The notes beneath the pieces were generated by a model. That model did no database searches. It worked only from the letters and a program-made list of their open reading frames with translations, and was not told the origin of the DNA. From NCBI GenBank assembly GCA_016871715.1, contig VHCO01000027.1, forward strand, positions 1 to 50,049: a stretch of 50,049 nucleotides of DNA, read 5' to 3'. Positions 39,285 to 48,068 of the stretch are shown here, piece by piece (position 1 is the stretch's first letter; each line of letters starts with the position of its first letter). Position numbers and translations under genes: made by a program. The DNA comes from Verrucomicrobiota bacterium. Its GTDB lineage: Bacteria; Verrucomicrobiota; Verrucomicrobiia; Limisphaerales; J093.

Positions 39285-39722
39285 CGGTGGTCCCTTCTCC
39301 AGCGCAACAAGGATGCTCATAGTTGGCGGGAGCAGCCGGCCTGGATGCAGCGGCAATTCGACGACAAGCTCGTCGAACCCAACTCTGGCTTGGGCGAGGC
39401 CATCGGCTACATGCTCCGCCACTGGCAGCCGCTGACCTTGTTCCTTCGCCAGCCCGGCGCGCCCCTCGACAACAGTATTTGTGAGCGTGCCTTGAAGATG
39501 GCTATCCTCCATCGCAAGAACAGCCTCAGTTACAAGACGCTTAACGGGGCTCGGACCGGCGATCTGTTCATGAGCCTGATCCACACCTGCCGGCTCAACG
39601 GGGTCAACCCTTTTGACTACCTGTTGGCCATTGCCACCCACGCCGAGGCCGTGAAGCTCATCCCCAAGGCCTGGCTGCCCTGGAATTACCCGAAGTCAGC
39701 CGCCAGCCTCGACACCAGTTGA
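39285..39722 (+). pseudogene. IS66-family transposase, C-terminal remnant
   Basis: The frame encodes the last about 145 residues of an IS66-type transposase: WREQPAWMQRQFDDKLVEPN, MLRHWQPLTLFLRQPGAPLD, NSICERALKMAILHRKNSLS and SLIHTCRLNGVNPFDYLLAI. The N-terminal half, including the zinc-ribbon and most of the DDE catalytic domain, is gone, so it is inactive. No inverted terminal repeat could be identified. The palindromic element sits directly upstream. Confidence 0.85.
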
Positions 39723-40355
39723 CACCCGCCCAGCGGCCGCGACGCAGTGCATGGCACAGGCCGCGCTTGCCGATCCCACCCAGGCAGCCGGCTCGCAGTT
39801 CGGCCGGCGGCGCCCAGGACGCGATCCTCCCGGATCCCGCGCCACCAGCGCCCGCGCCGGCAATTCTGTGCGCTCCGCACGCCTGCCGAAGCAACACCTT
39901 GAACCGCGCCGCCTGCCCGGCGTGTTCATTCGCCGGCACCGTCGAGTCGGTCCGGGCCGGTGCCCCCCTCCCCGAGCGCGGACGCGAGGCAAATGCCGCG
40001 CTGGATGGCGGTCTGGCGGCACGCCATGAGCGCCCCACCTCTAGCAGCCGTATGGGCCGCACTAACGGGCGCTGGCTGCTCACCCGCCACACCCGCCCAA
40101 GTGCCTGGCTTCACCGGCAGCCCCGGCCGTGGCTGTTCTTCGGGCGTTCGCCGGGTCCGGGCAGCCCCAGGGATTTTTCTGTCAGAACGCTCCCTCACGC
40201 GACGTATCTCCGTCATGAACACGATGCGTGACCCGGGTATTCGAGCCAAAGACGCCGAACGGCTTCGCTCCCACCCACGTTTTCGAGTGGACGAGCGAAT
40301 CCAATCTCGATCATATACCTGCGTCGCAACAGCTTGAGCATGGCCGTCTGAATCC
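39723..40355. other. Gene-free, junction-rich stretch
   Basis: Between the IS66 remnant and the hsdR stub no complete gene is visible; long frames are Arg/Pro-rich shadows. It contains a dispersed repeat (39915-39990) that recurs at 43747-43826. Confidence 0.45.
39915..39990 (+). repeat. Dispersed GC-rich repeat, copy A (AGTVES-type)
   Basis: GCCGGCACCGTCGAGTCG and flanks at 39915-39990 recur with mismatches and small indels at 43747-43826. Translated, both read (C)S.AGTVES(V/I)RA. Confidence 0.6.
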
Positions 40356-40421
40356 ATGACCCCGGACGAACAGGCACGACAGGAGATGGACGCCGTGCTC
40401 ACCGCGTCGGGCTGCCAATGA
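40356..40421 (+). pseudogene. hsdR N-terminal stub
   Basis: ATG 40356 begins MTPDEQARQEMDAVLTASGC followed by Q and stop. This is the characteristic N-terminus of type I restriction HsdR subunits (MTPEEQARQxIDxxLxxxGW). The remaining roughly 1,000 residues are absent and the sequence jumps to unrelated DNA at about 40413. It sits 230 bases before the hsdM remnant. Confidence 0.6.
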
Positions 40422-40650
40422 ACCGCGGCCACCGAGGGCACCCCTGGCAAGCCATTCGCGAGTCGGCCGCGCTTAGGCCGGCAGGGCAGGCGGCGAGCTC
40501 AGGCACCCAATTCGCTATTTCATTCGATTAGCGCGTCGCCCCTGGTAACAAGGGGCGGGTCGGATTCCGCAAAACGCAGGCCATCGAGCAGTCTCGTGAC
40601 GATCTCTGCGGGTGGCTTGGCGCCGGCGAAAGACCGGAGGACGGGCGATC

Positions 40651-41562
40651 ATGGCCAGACGCAATGCAAATGGAGTGAGTGAACAGGCCGCAACGGTCGG
40701 CTTCGAACCCAAGCTCTGGGCTGCCGCCGACGCCCTGCGCAACAACATGGACGCGGCCGAGTACAAGCACGTCGTCCTCGGCCTGATCTTCCTGAAGTAC
40801 ATCTCCGACGCCTTCAAGGCGCAGCACACCAAGCTCGTGGCCGAGAAGGCGAGCGGCGCCGATCCCGAGGACCCGGACGAATACCGCGCCGCGAGCATCT
40901 TCTGGGTGCCCAAGGAAGCCCGCTGGACGCAGCTCAAGGCCAGCGCCCCGCAGCCCACCATCGGCCGGCTCGTGGACGACGCAATGACGGCCATCGAGCG
41001 CGACAACCCCTCGCTCAAGGGCGTGTTGCCCAAGGATTACGCCCGCCCAGGTCTCGACAAAGAACCTCTCGGCCAACTCATCAACCTGGTGAGCGACATC
41101 GCGCTGGGCCACCCCGCCGAGCGTGCCAAGGACACGCTCGGCCGCGTCTACGAGTATTTCCTCTCCCAGTTCGCCAGCGCCGAGGGCAAGAAGGGCGGCC
41201 AGTTCTACACGCCATCGCGCGTCGTACGCGTTCTGGTCGAAATGATCGCGCCCTACAAGGGCCGGGTCTACGACCCCTGCTGCGGCTCTGGCGGCATGTT
41301 CGTCAGCAGCGAGCGCTTCATCGAGGCCCACGCGGGCCGCCTCGGCGACATCTCCATCTACGGCCAGGAATCCAACTACACCACCTGGCGGCTGGCCAAG
41401 ATGAACCTCGCCATCCGCGGCATCGACGCCCAGATCGCCCACGGCGACACCTTCCACAACGACCGCGACCCCGACCTCAAGGCTGACTACGTCCTGGCCA
41501 ACCCTCCGCCAGTCCATTTTGCAGAGGGCGTTCTCCGGCCAGTTGGCGGCAAATATGGGTAG
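40651..41562 (+). pseudogene. hsdM: Type I restriction-modification DNA methylase HsdM, truncated
   Basis: From ATG 40651 (GGAGG 10 bases before) 303 codons remain of a usual 480-520. The helical N-terminal domain ([33 protein letters not shown]) is intact. The N6-adenine methylase core has [19 protein letters not shown] and the SAM motif [14 protein letters not shown]. The frame breaks exactly after the catalytic motif start ADYVLANPP, where NPPF should follow; it reads [17 protein letters not shown] and stop instead. Without the rest of motif IV and the target-recognition contacts it should be inactive. Confidence 0.85.
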
Positions 41563-41573
41563 CCCCGTATTTG
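41550..41573. other. Hairpin at the hsdM/DUF5131 junction
   Basis: CAAATATGGG and CCCGTATTTG form a 10-bp stem (one G:U) around a 4-base loop containing the hsdM stop. No T-run follows. It could be a weak terminator or a scar of the insertion. Confidence 0.4.
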
Positions 41574-41616
41574 TCCAACCTGCTATGCCAGGATGGGCCC
41601 AGAAATATGGCCAAAC

Positions 41617-42399
41617 ATGAGTGACAATTCAAGAATCGAGTGGACGGACGCCACATGGAATCCGGTTCGCGGCTGCACGAAGACCAGTCCCGGCTGCGTC
41701 CACTGTGACGCGGAGACGTTTGCTGAACGCTTTCGCGGGGTGCCCGGTCACCCGTTCGAGCTCGGTTTTGATCTTCGACTCGTGCCGCAGAAGTTGGGCG
41801 ATCCGATCCGCTGGTCGAAGCCGAAAATGATTTTCGTCAATTCGATGAGCGACCTCTTCCACGAAGAAGTCCCGGACGATTACATCGAACAGGTGTGCCG
41901 CGTGATGTTGGCGGCGAACTGGCACACCTACCAGGTATTGACCAAGCGCGCAGACCGCATGGCGTCATTATTGCAGGGCAAGCTCTGCACGGCGGCAAGA
42001 GTCCCTCACATTTGGTGGGGCGTGAGCGTGGAAAACCGCAAGCACGGCCTGCCCCGCATTGCCAAGTTGCGCAGCGCAAAGCCAACGGTGGCATTTCTGT
42101 CAGTCGAGCCATTGCTGGAGGACCTCGGCAACGTGGATTTGCGCGGAATTGACTGGGTGATTGTCGGTGGCGAGAGCGGGTCCGGTGCACGTCCGATGCT
42201 GCCCGAATGGGTGCGCAGCATCCGCGACCAGTGCCACCGGGCGCATGTTCGCTTCTTCTTCAAGCAGTGGGGCGGCGTCCGCAAGAGCGAGACTGGCCGG
42301 CGTTTGGATGGCCGCACCTATGACGAGTTCCCCGAGCGCCGCTACACGCCTTCGCCTTCGGCTGCTCAACTGCCCGTTTTTCGGGAGGCCTTCCCCTAG
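41617..42399 (+). CDS. DUF5131 / phage Gp37-Gp68 family three-Cys-motif protein
   Basis: A 260-residue protein of the Gp37/Gp68 family (PF07505, DUF5131). The defining three-cysteine motif is at Cys20, Cys27 and Cys30 (NPVRGCTKTSPGCVHCDAE), a radical-SAM-like arrangement expected to bind a metal or Fe-S cluster. Family blocks follow: KMIFVNSMSDLFHEEVPDDY, YQVLTKRADRM, IWWGVSVENRK, LSVEPLLEDLG, WVIVGGESGSGARPM and FFFKQWGG. Length is normal. ATG 41617 was chosen because it gives the canonical IEWTDATWNP start. It is followed three bases later by tcmP. GC is lower than the surroundings, pointing to transfer. Confidence 0.92.
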   Translation: MSDNSRIEWTDATWNPVRGCTKTSPGCVHCDAETFAERFRGVPGHPFELGFDLRLVPQKLGDPIRWSKPKMIFVNSMSDLFHEEVPDDYIEQVCRVMLAANWHTYQVLTKRADRMASLLQGKLCTAARVPHIWWGVSVENRKHGLPRIAKLRSAKPTVAFLSVEPLLEDLGNVDLRGIDWVIVGGESGSGARPMLPEWVRSIRDQCHRAHVRFFFKQWGGVRKSETGRRLDGRTYDEFPERRYTPSPSAAQLPVFREAFP

Positions 42400-42402
42400 A
42401 CC

Positions 42403-43479
42403 ATGCCTGCCGAGAGCTTTTTTGACAGGCCGTTCGACGAGGGAACGCTGACCAAGCTGCGCGTATTGGAGCTCTATGCTCGCGAGTGGCTGCCAGTTTT
42501 TCTATCCGCCGAGAAACCGCCACGCCCTCGACTACACCTGTTCGACTTCTTCGCCGGGCCGGGAAGAGACTCAGTCGGCCAGCTTGGAAGTCCCATGCGT
42601 TTGCTGAGCCAGTTGAAGGACTATCAGAAACTTGCCGGTTGGAGGAACGTTGCAACGACTGTTCACCTGTTCGATGGATCAGCGAAGAGGATTCGAGAAC
42701 TGGACGAGAACGTCTCCCAGGCCCGCCTTCGGCCGCCAGGCGTCACACTCGATGTGCGAGCGTTGGATTTTGATGCTGCCTTTCGCGAAACCGCGGCGAT
42801 TCTGTCGGATCCTCAGGCGGCGAAGCTTGTATTCATTGATCAATTCGGCGTTGACCATGTGACGCCGGATGTGTTCAGGGCTCTGGTTGGCGCTCCAACC
42901 TGCGATTTCCTGTTCTTCCTCTCGTCGTCCACACCTTACCGCTTCCGGGATCATCCGGCCATCAAGCAGAAGATCGCGAGACCGGACGACTACTACCATG
43001 TCCATCGCGCAGCGCTGGATTACTACCGGAAGCTGGTGCCAGCTGGAGAGAAGTATTTCCTCGCTCCATTCTCCATCAAGAAGGGCTCCAACATTTACGG
43101 TCTGATTGTCGGGTCGGCGCATCCTTTGGGCATCGACAAGTTCTTGCAGGTGGCGTGGCGGAGCGATGAAATCAGCGGCGAAGCCGACTTCGACATTCAC
43201 CGCGAGAACATCCGTGCTGGAGAAATGCAACTCCCTCTTGCGGAGATGCGGCTAAGAAAGACTGCCGCATTCGAGAGTGAGTTGGAGCATTTGCTGCGCG
43301 GTGGTCGGTTGAATACTGAGTCTGATGTTATGCAGGTTTGCCTTGAGCACGGCGTGAAGCGGCAGCACGCAGCGCCGGTGCTGATAAGACTCAAACGGGA
43401 GGGTGTCATTGATTTGAGTTTTAGGGTTCCTGACGTTGGCCGTTGGAATTCACCGCGCGAGATTCGTTTGAAAGGCTGA
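42403..43479 (+). CDS. tcmP: Three-Cys-motif partner protein TcmP
   Basis: A 358-residue protein matching the TcmP family (TIGR04474), named for co-occurring with the three-Cys protein encoded just upstream. The N-terminal half is Rossmann/methyltransferase-like: LHLFDFFAGPGRDSVGQLGS (a DxFAGPG nucleotide- or SAM-binding loop) and AKLVFIDQFGVDHVTPDVFR (a D-x-FG motif). The C-terminus is winged-helix-like (DVMQVCLEHGVKRQHAAPVL). The biochemical role is not established. It follows the DUF5131 stop by three bases and precedes the methylase remnant by four, so all three form one operon. Lower GC than flanking genes. Confidence 0.9.
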   Translation: MPAESFFDRPFDEGTLTKLRVLELYAREWLPVFLSAEKPPRPRLHLFDFFAGPGRDSVGQLGSPMRLLSQLKDYQKLAGWRNVATTVHLFDGSAKRIRELDENVSQARLRPPGVTLDVRALDFDAAFRETAAILSDPQAAKLVFIDQFGVDHVTPDVFRALVGAPTCDFLFFLSSSTPYRFRDHPAIKQKIARPDDYYHVHRAALDYYRKLVPAGEKYFLAPFSIKKGSNIYGLIVGSAHPLGIDKFLQVAWRSDEISGEADFDIHRENIRAGEMQLPLAEMRLRKTAAFESELEHLLRGGRLNTESDVMQVCLEHGVKRQHAAPVLIRLKREGVIDLSFRVPDVGRWNSPREIRLKG

Positions 43480-43483
43480 ATCC

Positions 43484-43845
43484 ATGAGCCACCCCACCGC
43501 CCTCGTCCAGAAATCCTGGAACTACTGCAACACCCTGCGGGACCACGGCCTGTCCTACGGCGATTACGTGGAGCAGTTGACGTTTCTGCTGTTCCTGAAA
43601 ATGGCGGGCGAGCAGTCCGGGCCGCTGTTCAGCAAGCCGTCGCCGATCCCCAAGGGCAAGGATTGGCCGGCGTTGCTGGCCAATACTTCACGCCGCGCCC
43701 GCTCATCGCCGCCCTCGTGGATGCGGTCCGACTCGCACCTGGCGATTCGCCAGCGTGCTCGCTGGCCGGCACCGTCGAGTCGATCCGGGCGACTTTTCCC
43801 TCTCCGAGCGCGGCCGCCAGGCGGAAGTCGAGCTCGTCAGTCTAG
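43484..43845 (+). pseudogene. Second N6-DNA methylase (HsdM-like), internally deleted
   Basis: ATG 43484 begins a typical HsdM-like N-terminus (HPTALVQKSWNYCNTLRDHG, VEQLTFLLFLKMAGEQSGPL, KPSPIPKGKDWPALLA). At about 43675 the sequence jumps, in another frame, to GQYFTPRPLIAALVDAVRLA, the start of the methylase core. About 100 codons are missing. Twenty residues later it runs into the dispersed AGTVES repeat, so motifs I and IV are also lost. It starts four bases after tcmP and was probably part of that operon. Confidence 0.8.
43747..43826 (+). repeat. Dispersed GC-rich repeat, copy B (AGTVES-type)
   Basis: Related to 39915-39990 (shared GCCGGCACCGTCGAGTCG, then CCGAGCGCGG). It begins exactly where the methylase homology ends. 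An overlapping frame continues SLSERGRQAEVELVSLAHPL to about 43965. Confidence 0.6.
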
Positions 43846-43964
43846 CCCACCCGCTCAGAAACCAGTACCGCCGGCTCGCCCCGCTCAAGCCAGCCGTGCA
43901 CCAACTCGGTGGCTGCCACCGTCTTTGGGTTGCAGTTGCTGTTGACGGCGGGTGGCTCAGCCGC

Positions 43965-45991
43965 TCACTGGCCCTGCCCCAGAAGGTTGAACAAAAACCG
44001 CTCAGCCGTGGGATCGTAGTCCGGGCTGCCCGGGTCGAGGCGGCGTTGCAGGTCCAGTTGCACGAATAAGATCCGGCCGTTCCCCGACGCGGCGGGCAAC
44101 TCGGCGGCAATCGTGGTGTTTGGTTCCTTGGCCCAGAGGATCTTGTTGGCGCGTTCCACGGCGGCTCCTTCCAACCGGCCAAACCCGACGGTTCCGGGCA
44201 GGCCGTTCCACCGGATCAACGACTGCGGGTCAATCCCGGACAGCAACGGATGCCGGACTTCCGAATAGGGAAACACGCGCGAGAACCGCGGCTGGTGACT
44301 GAGCCTGACGTCGCACAGTTCCTTCCAGTCCCAGGATGGCGCGGACAAGACGATGATTTGGCCACCTCGGCTGGCGAACTCGCATAGCGTCTTCGCCTGG
44401 CGTTTCTCCGTCTCGGTCAGCCGCGACGCATCCCAGATGACGACGGTGTGCGTTGTTGCTGAAAGCTCGTCGCCCGGGTTCGCAACGCGCAGGCCCTTTG
44501 CCCCGAAGAACGCCCGTGCGGCGGCGCTGCCGCCGAACAATACGTAAGTCCGCTGCCGTAACGCATCCGGCACAACTGCAGGTTTGACGGCGCGCACAAA
44601 CCGTTGGCTCAACACGGGACGGCCAGCCACACCCGTCAGACAGGCCGTCAGCCAATAGCTGCCTTCCGCTTCCGGGAGCTTCCACGTGACGGGCACCTTC
44701 TCGACGGAATCTGCCTTAAGCGCGAAGTCATAGCTCCACTTCCGGATCGGCTTGTCGAAACACGCGGCCTCCGGGACGAATTCCGGACATTCCCGGGTCA
44801 GCACCAGGTCAACGTGGACTTTGGCGTCGTGCCAGGAATCGTTGATGAGATGGAGATCGGTAGTCACCTCCTGGCCGGTCAGATAACTGGCGTTGAACAG
44901 ATCGAGGCTGGCCAGGACGGGCGAGAGCGAACTGTGCCAGGCGGCCGATTCGGGCGCGGCGTAATTGGCTTTCCAGACCGCACTGCCCTGGCCAGTTTCC
45001 CGAACCCGCGCAGCCAGGCGGGTGCGCGTCCAACCCGCATACATGTAAGGCAGAATGCCATCGAGTCGCGCCCGGCGCATCGCCTCGGTGTGCTCGGCGC
45101 CGATCTGGGCCACGGCCAGCGCATTGGCCACCCGATCGTCCACGCCGGTCCACTGCGTGTGCGGATGGCCGAAGTAGTTCATGTACTCCGAGCAGGTCGT
45201 GGTGCGGTCGCCCGCTTCCTGGAACCAATGCTGGATCTGCCCCTGGAGATTCCCTTCGTGCGTTTCGGTGACGTTGCCGCAGGCGTGCGCGTCGTAGTTC
45301 TCTCGGGTGCCGGTGGTCCCGGTCCGCATGGTGGGACGGGTCGGGTCGAGGGCGTTGACAAAGTCCTGGAACGGGCCTTCCTCCCATGCGTTGTCGCCCC
45401 GCGATTCGTTGGACAGCACCCACATGATGACCGAAGGATGATTCCACAGGCGCGACATCCAGCCGGCGGCGTCAAGCAGACAGTTGCGATGCCAGATCGC
45501 CCACTCGTCCGGCGTGAACTTGTAGTCCTGATAGTTGAAGAGCACCGGGAACTCCGCGAGGATCATGGTCCCGTGCTCGTCCCCGATGTCGCACCAAAGC
45601 CGCGGTGGCGGACGCGTGTGCGTTCGGAACGAGTTCATGCTCATCTCGCGCGCCTCGGTGACCAGGTATTCGTATTCGTGGCCGGTGATGGTATCGCCCC
45701 AGTCCCACTCGAAGACCAGGTTGGAGCCGCGCAACCAGAGGTTCCGGCCGTTCAGTTGGTAGTTGCGATCCTTCACGCGAATCTCGCGCATGCCGAAGCG
45801 GAAGGTCACTTCATCCAACATTCGGCACGTTCGCCCCCGTCGCCCACGACGAATTCCCATTGGCCGTTGAGCAGAGTGGAGTTGGTTCGCGAGCCTTCCG
45901 ATTCGCGGGCGATCGCCCCCAAGCATCCCAGCGACGACACCAAGACACAAAGCATAGTCGCGAACGCCGTCCTGGAGATGCATGTTCTCAT
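43965..45991 (-). pseudogene. Glycoside hydrolase family 2-type enzyme, internally deleted
   Basis: ATG 45991 starts a signal peptide (MRTCISRTAFATMLCVLVSS) and the first strand of a GH2 sugar-binding domain (STLLNGQWEFVVGDGG). At about 45825 the frame shifts and jumps to DEVTFRFGMREIRVKDRNYQ, where the GH2 TIM barrel begins: the jelly-roll and Ig-like domains (about 250 codons) are missing. The barrel keeps LNGRNLWLRGSNLVFEWDWG and the acid/base Glu in HPSVIMWVLSNES. It is followed by a long C-terminal region (to LLGQGQ) like those of unusual GH2 proteins. The 3' part is open for about 620 codons. As it stands the gene would make only a 62-residue peptide. Confidence 0.8.
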
Positions 45992-46189
45992 GGAAGCTCG
46001 ACGATTTCGCCGTAACAGCAATTCACGATGCCCCAAGAGAATCTCCACGCCAAGCGCGCAGAGCTTGCGCTGCTGTCGTCGGGTGGCGGGAGCGGATTGG
46101 AATCAACACTCTCCGGCAAGACCATCCACGCAGACTCCGCGCACGGCGGGCTATGCAGGAGGAAGACATCGCCCACCGTCTGCCGGAAG

Positions 46190-46565
46190 CTATTCGCTTC
46201 CACCCACCACCGGCTGCGGCAGCGCGAAATGGTCTCCGGCGCAACGCAGCGCGCGCAACCGATGTTCGCAAATGCCCTTGGGGCCGAAATCGTGCCCTAC
46301 GCCGCCGACGATCTCGAACTCGTGCGAGACCTTCAGTTTCACCAGGCTGGCGTGCAGCTTCTCACTCCCTTCAAGCAGGCCGTCCTCACTGCCGATGACG
46401 ATCTTGATCGCCAATCTTCCGCGAAGGTTATCGGCGTTGGAGCCGAGCATGGCCGCCGGGCTGTCTTTGGTGAAGAGCGACTTGTCGCCGTTGAATCATG
46501 CCCAGCAACGTTGGCAATCCGGCCCGCAGCAGGCGGGCCCCGGAAGTGAAAATCGTGTGCGTCAT
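46190..46565 (-). pseudogene. Carbohydrate-esterase-like gene, internally deleted
   Basis: A good ribosome site (GGAGCGAGAGGAAG) precedes ATG 46565 and a signal-like start (MTHTIFTSGARLLRAGLPTL). At about 46505 the sequence jumps to another frame encoding the C-terminal part of an alpha/beta-hydrolase esterase: FNGDKSLFTKDSPAAMLGSN, LAIKIVIGSEDGLLEGSEKL, HEFEIVGGVGHDFGP with the likely catalytic His. The nucleophile region is missing. It resembles CE1-like esterases, but the family is uncertain. Confidence 0.6.
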
Positions 46566-46594
46566 GGTCTTCCTCTCGCTCCTTCCCCCGGGCG

Positions 46595-48022
46595 CTAACG
46601 CGGTGTCGCCTCGACCGCGATGCTGCTGGTCGCGGTGAGTCCTCCAGTGTCTGCGATGGTCACCTGGAACCTGTAACGGCCCGCGCGCGCGAAAGTCGCC
46701 GTTGTGTTCTTGGCGCTGTTCGGCCCGTTCACACTGAACGTCACACCCGCAGGACCTGAACACGACCAGGTATAGGTCAGGTTCGACTCCCCGTCATCAT
46801 CCGCTCCGAGCACGCACAGCTCAGCAGTCGCGCTGCTCACCGGGTTCGCATCGCTGCTCGCTGCTTTCGCGATCGTCGGCGGTTGGTTGACCGGCGCGCC
46901 AGGTCGCAAGAACCACGGCGTGGCAGTGGGATCGGTTGTCATCTGGTGGAGCAGCAGGTTGGCGTACTTGGTGAGGCCGCTGAGCGACGGATGCAAGCCG
47001 TCCGGGGCAACATCAGCACGGGTCCAGGCGAATCCGTCAGCTTGGCGGGGGGTGCCATCCGGATTGCTCCAGAAGTAAGGTCCCCAGGACAGCCAGGGCG
47101 CTTTGACCGGTCCTCGGGCAGGATCATAATTGAGGTCCGGAGCACCGTTGATCTGGTCCTCAATCACCCACTTGACGCCCCAAGCCGCGTCGTGATTCCA
47201 CGGTTCGATGGGACCGCCGTCGAACTCGGCATTGTCCTGTGGCGTCATGTACATCGCCGCTTTGGTTGAGCTGTAGATGATTTTGACGTTGGGATAACGG
47301 ATGTGAATTGCGTGGACGATCTCCTTCCAGGCGTGCTTCGATTCTTGTGCATCCGCCGGGAATGTCCTGGACTCCGGAGGCAGGTTGGTTCCCCACGACC
47401 TTCCGGAGACGGGCATGGAGAGCCAAACGATCTGCACCTGCCGTGGAGTGATTTCCTGCTCTTTGAGCGCGTGGTCGAGCGATCTGTAAAAAATGCTGTC
47501 CGGACCAGGATCGCCTGTGCCCCTGTTACCGCCGGGCAGTTGATATTCGAACCCATAGGCGATGCAGAGCTTGGGGTTCCTGGTGGGATTGGCGTTCGCT
47601 CGGGTCATGAGGGTTGTGGAGGTATCGCTTTCGTCGCCCCGATGCCAGGCCCCGTACCCGTTCGAGACGCTCACTGGCATGATCACAATCTTGCCATTGA
47701 CGGGATCGGGACTGCCGTCTGCGGCCAGAGGTACAATGTCCCGTGCGATCTTCTGTCCCGCCGCATCGTGGGCAGCCGGGCGGACATTGCTGCCGCCTGG
47801 ATAAAGGCCTCCCTCCTGTCCATGGTAGGTCTGCCCGGGACCCAGATCCACGAGAGGCGGCAACATCCCCTTCATCTGTCCGGCGGCCTCGTGAGCAGCA
47901 CGGGGTTGCCCGAGACCTGATTGGGAGCCGACAGAATACGCCACGCCCAGGCACAAGATTGCATTCGCGACGCATCTTCGATGCATGAGCTTCGATAGGA
48001 GGACGATCTTCCGCGGTTTCAT
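46595..48022 (-). CDS. Secreted protein of unknown function, SGNH-like features, Ig/PKD-like C-terminus
   Basis: A 475-residue protein with a signal-like N-terminus (VANAILCLGVAYSVGSQS; ATG at 47986 is an alternative start to 48022). The central part (about 50-360) has LVDLGPGQTYHGQEGGLYPG, GKIVIMPVSVSNGYGAW, QIVWLSMPVSGRSWGTNLPP, VKIIYSSTKAAMYMTPQD and DVAPDGLHPSLSGLTKYANL. The last, a D-G-x-H-P-S motif, is like the catalytic Asp-His block of SGNH hydrolases (inference). The last about 85 residues form an Ig/PKD-like beta domain (TAELCVLGADDDGESNLTYT). It lies between two damaged carbohydrate genes on the same strand but looks intact. Confidence 0.65.
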   Translation of the reverse strand: MKPRKIVLLSKLMHRRCVANAILCLGVAYSVGSQSGLGQPRAAHEAAGQMKGMLPPLVDLGPGQTYHGQEGGLYPGGSNVRPAAHDAAGQKIARDIVPLAADGSPDPVNGKIVIMPVSVSNGYGAWHRGDESDTSTTLMTRANANPTRNPKLCIAYGFEYQLPGGNRGTGDPGPDSIFYRSLDHALKEQEITPRQVQIVWLSMPVSGRSWGTNLPPESRTFPADAQESKHAWKEIVHAIHIRYPNVKIIYSSTKAAMYMTPQDNAEFDGGPIEPWNHDAAWGVKWVIEDQINGAPDLNYDPARGPVKAPWLSWGPYFWSNPDGTPRQADGFAWTRADVAPDGLHPSLSGLTKYANLLLHQMTTDPTATPWFLRPGAPVNQPPTIAKAASSDANPVSSATAELCVLGADDDGESNLTYTWSCSGPAGVTFSVNGPNSAKNTTATFARAGRYRFQVTIADTGGLTATSSIAVEATPR

Positions 48023-48068
48023 AGAGATTTGGCTGCGGTCATTCTATCAAGAACCACTTTTCCCTGTG

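Noticed and set aside
39926..40450. 174-codon minus-strand frame
   Set aside because: Arg/Ser/Ala-rich without signal or domain, and it overlaps the hsdR start on the other strand; treated as non-coding.
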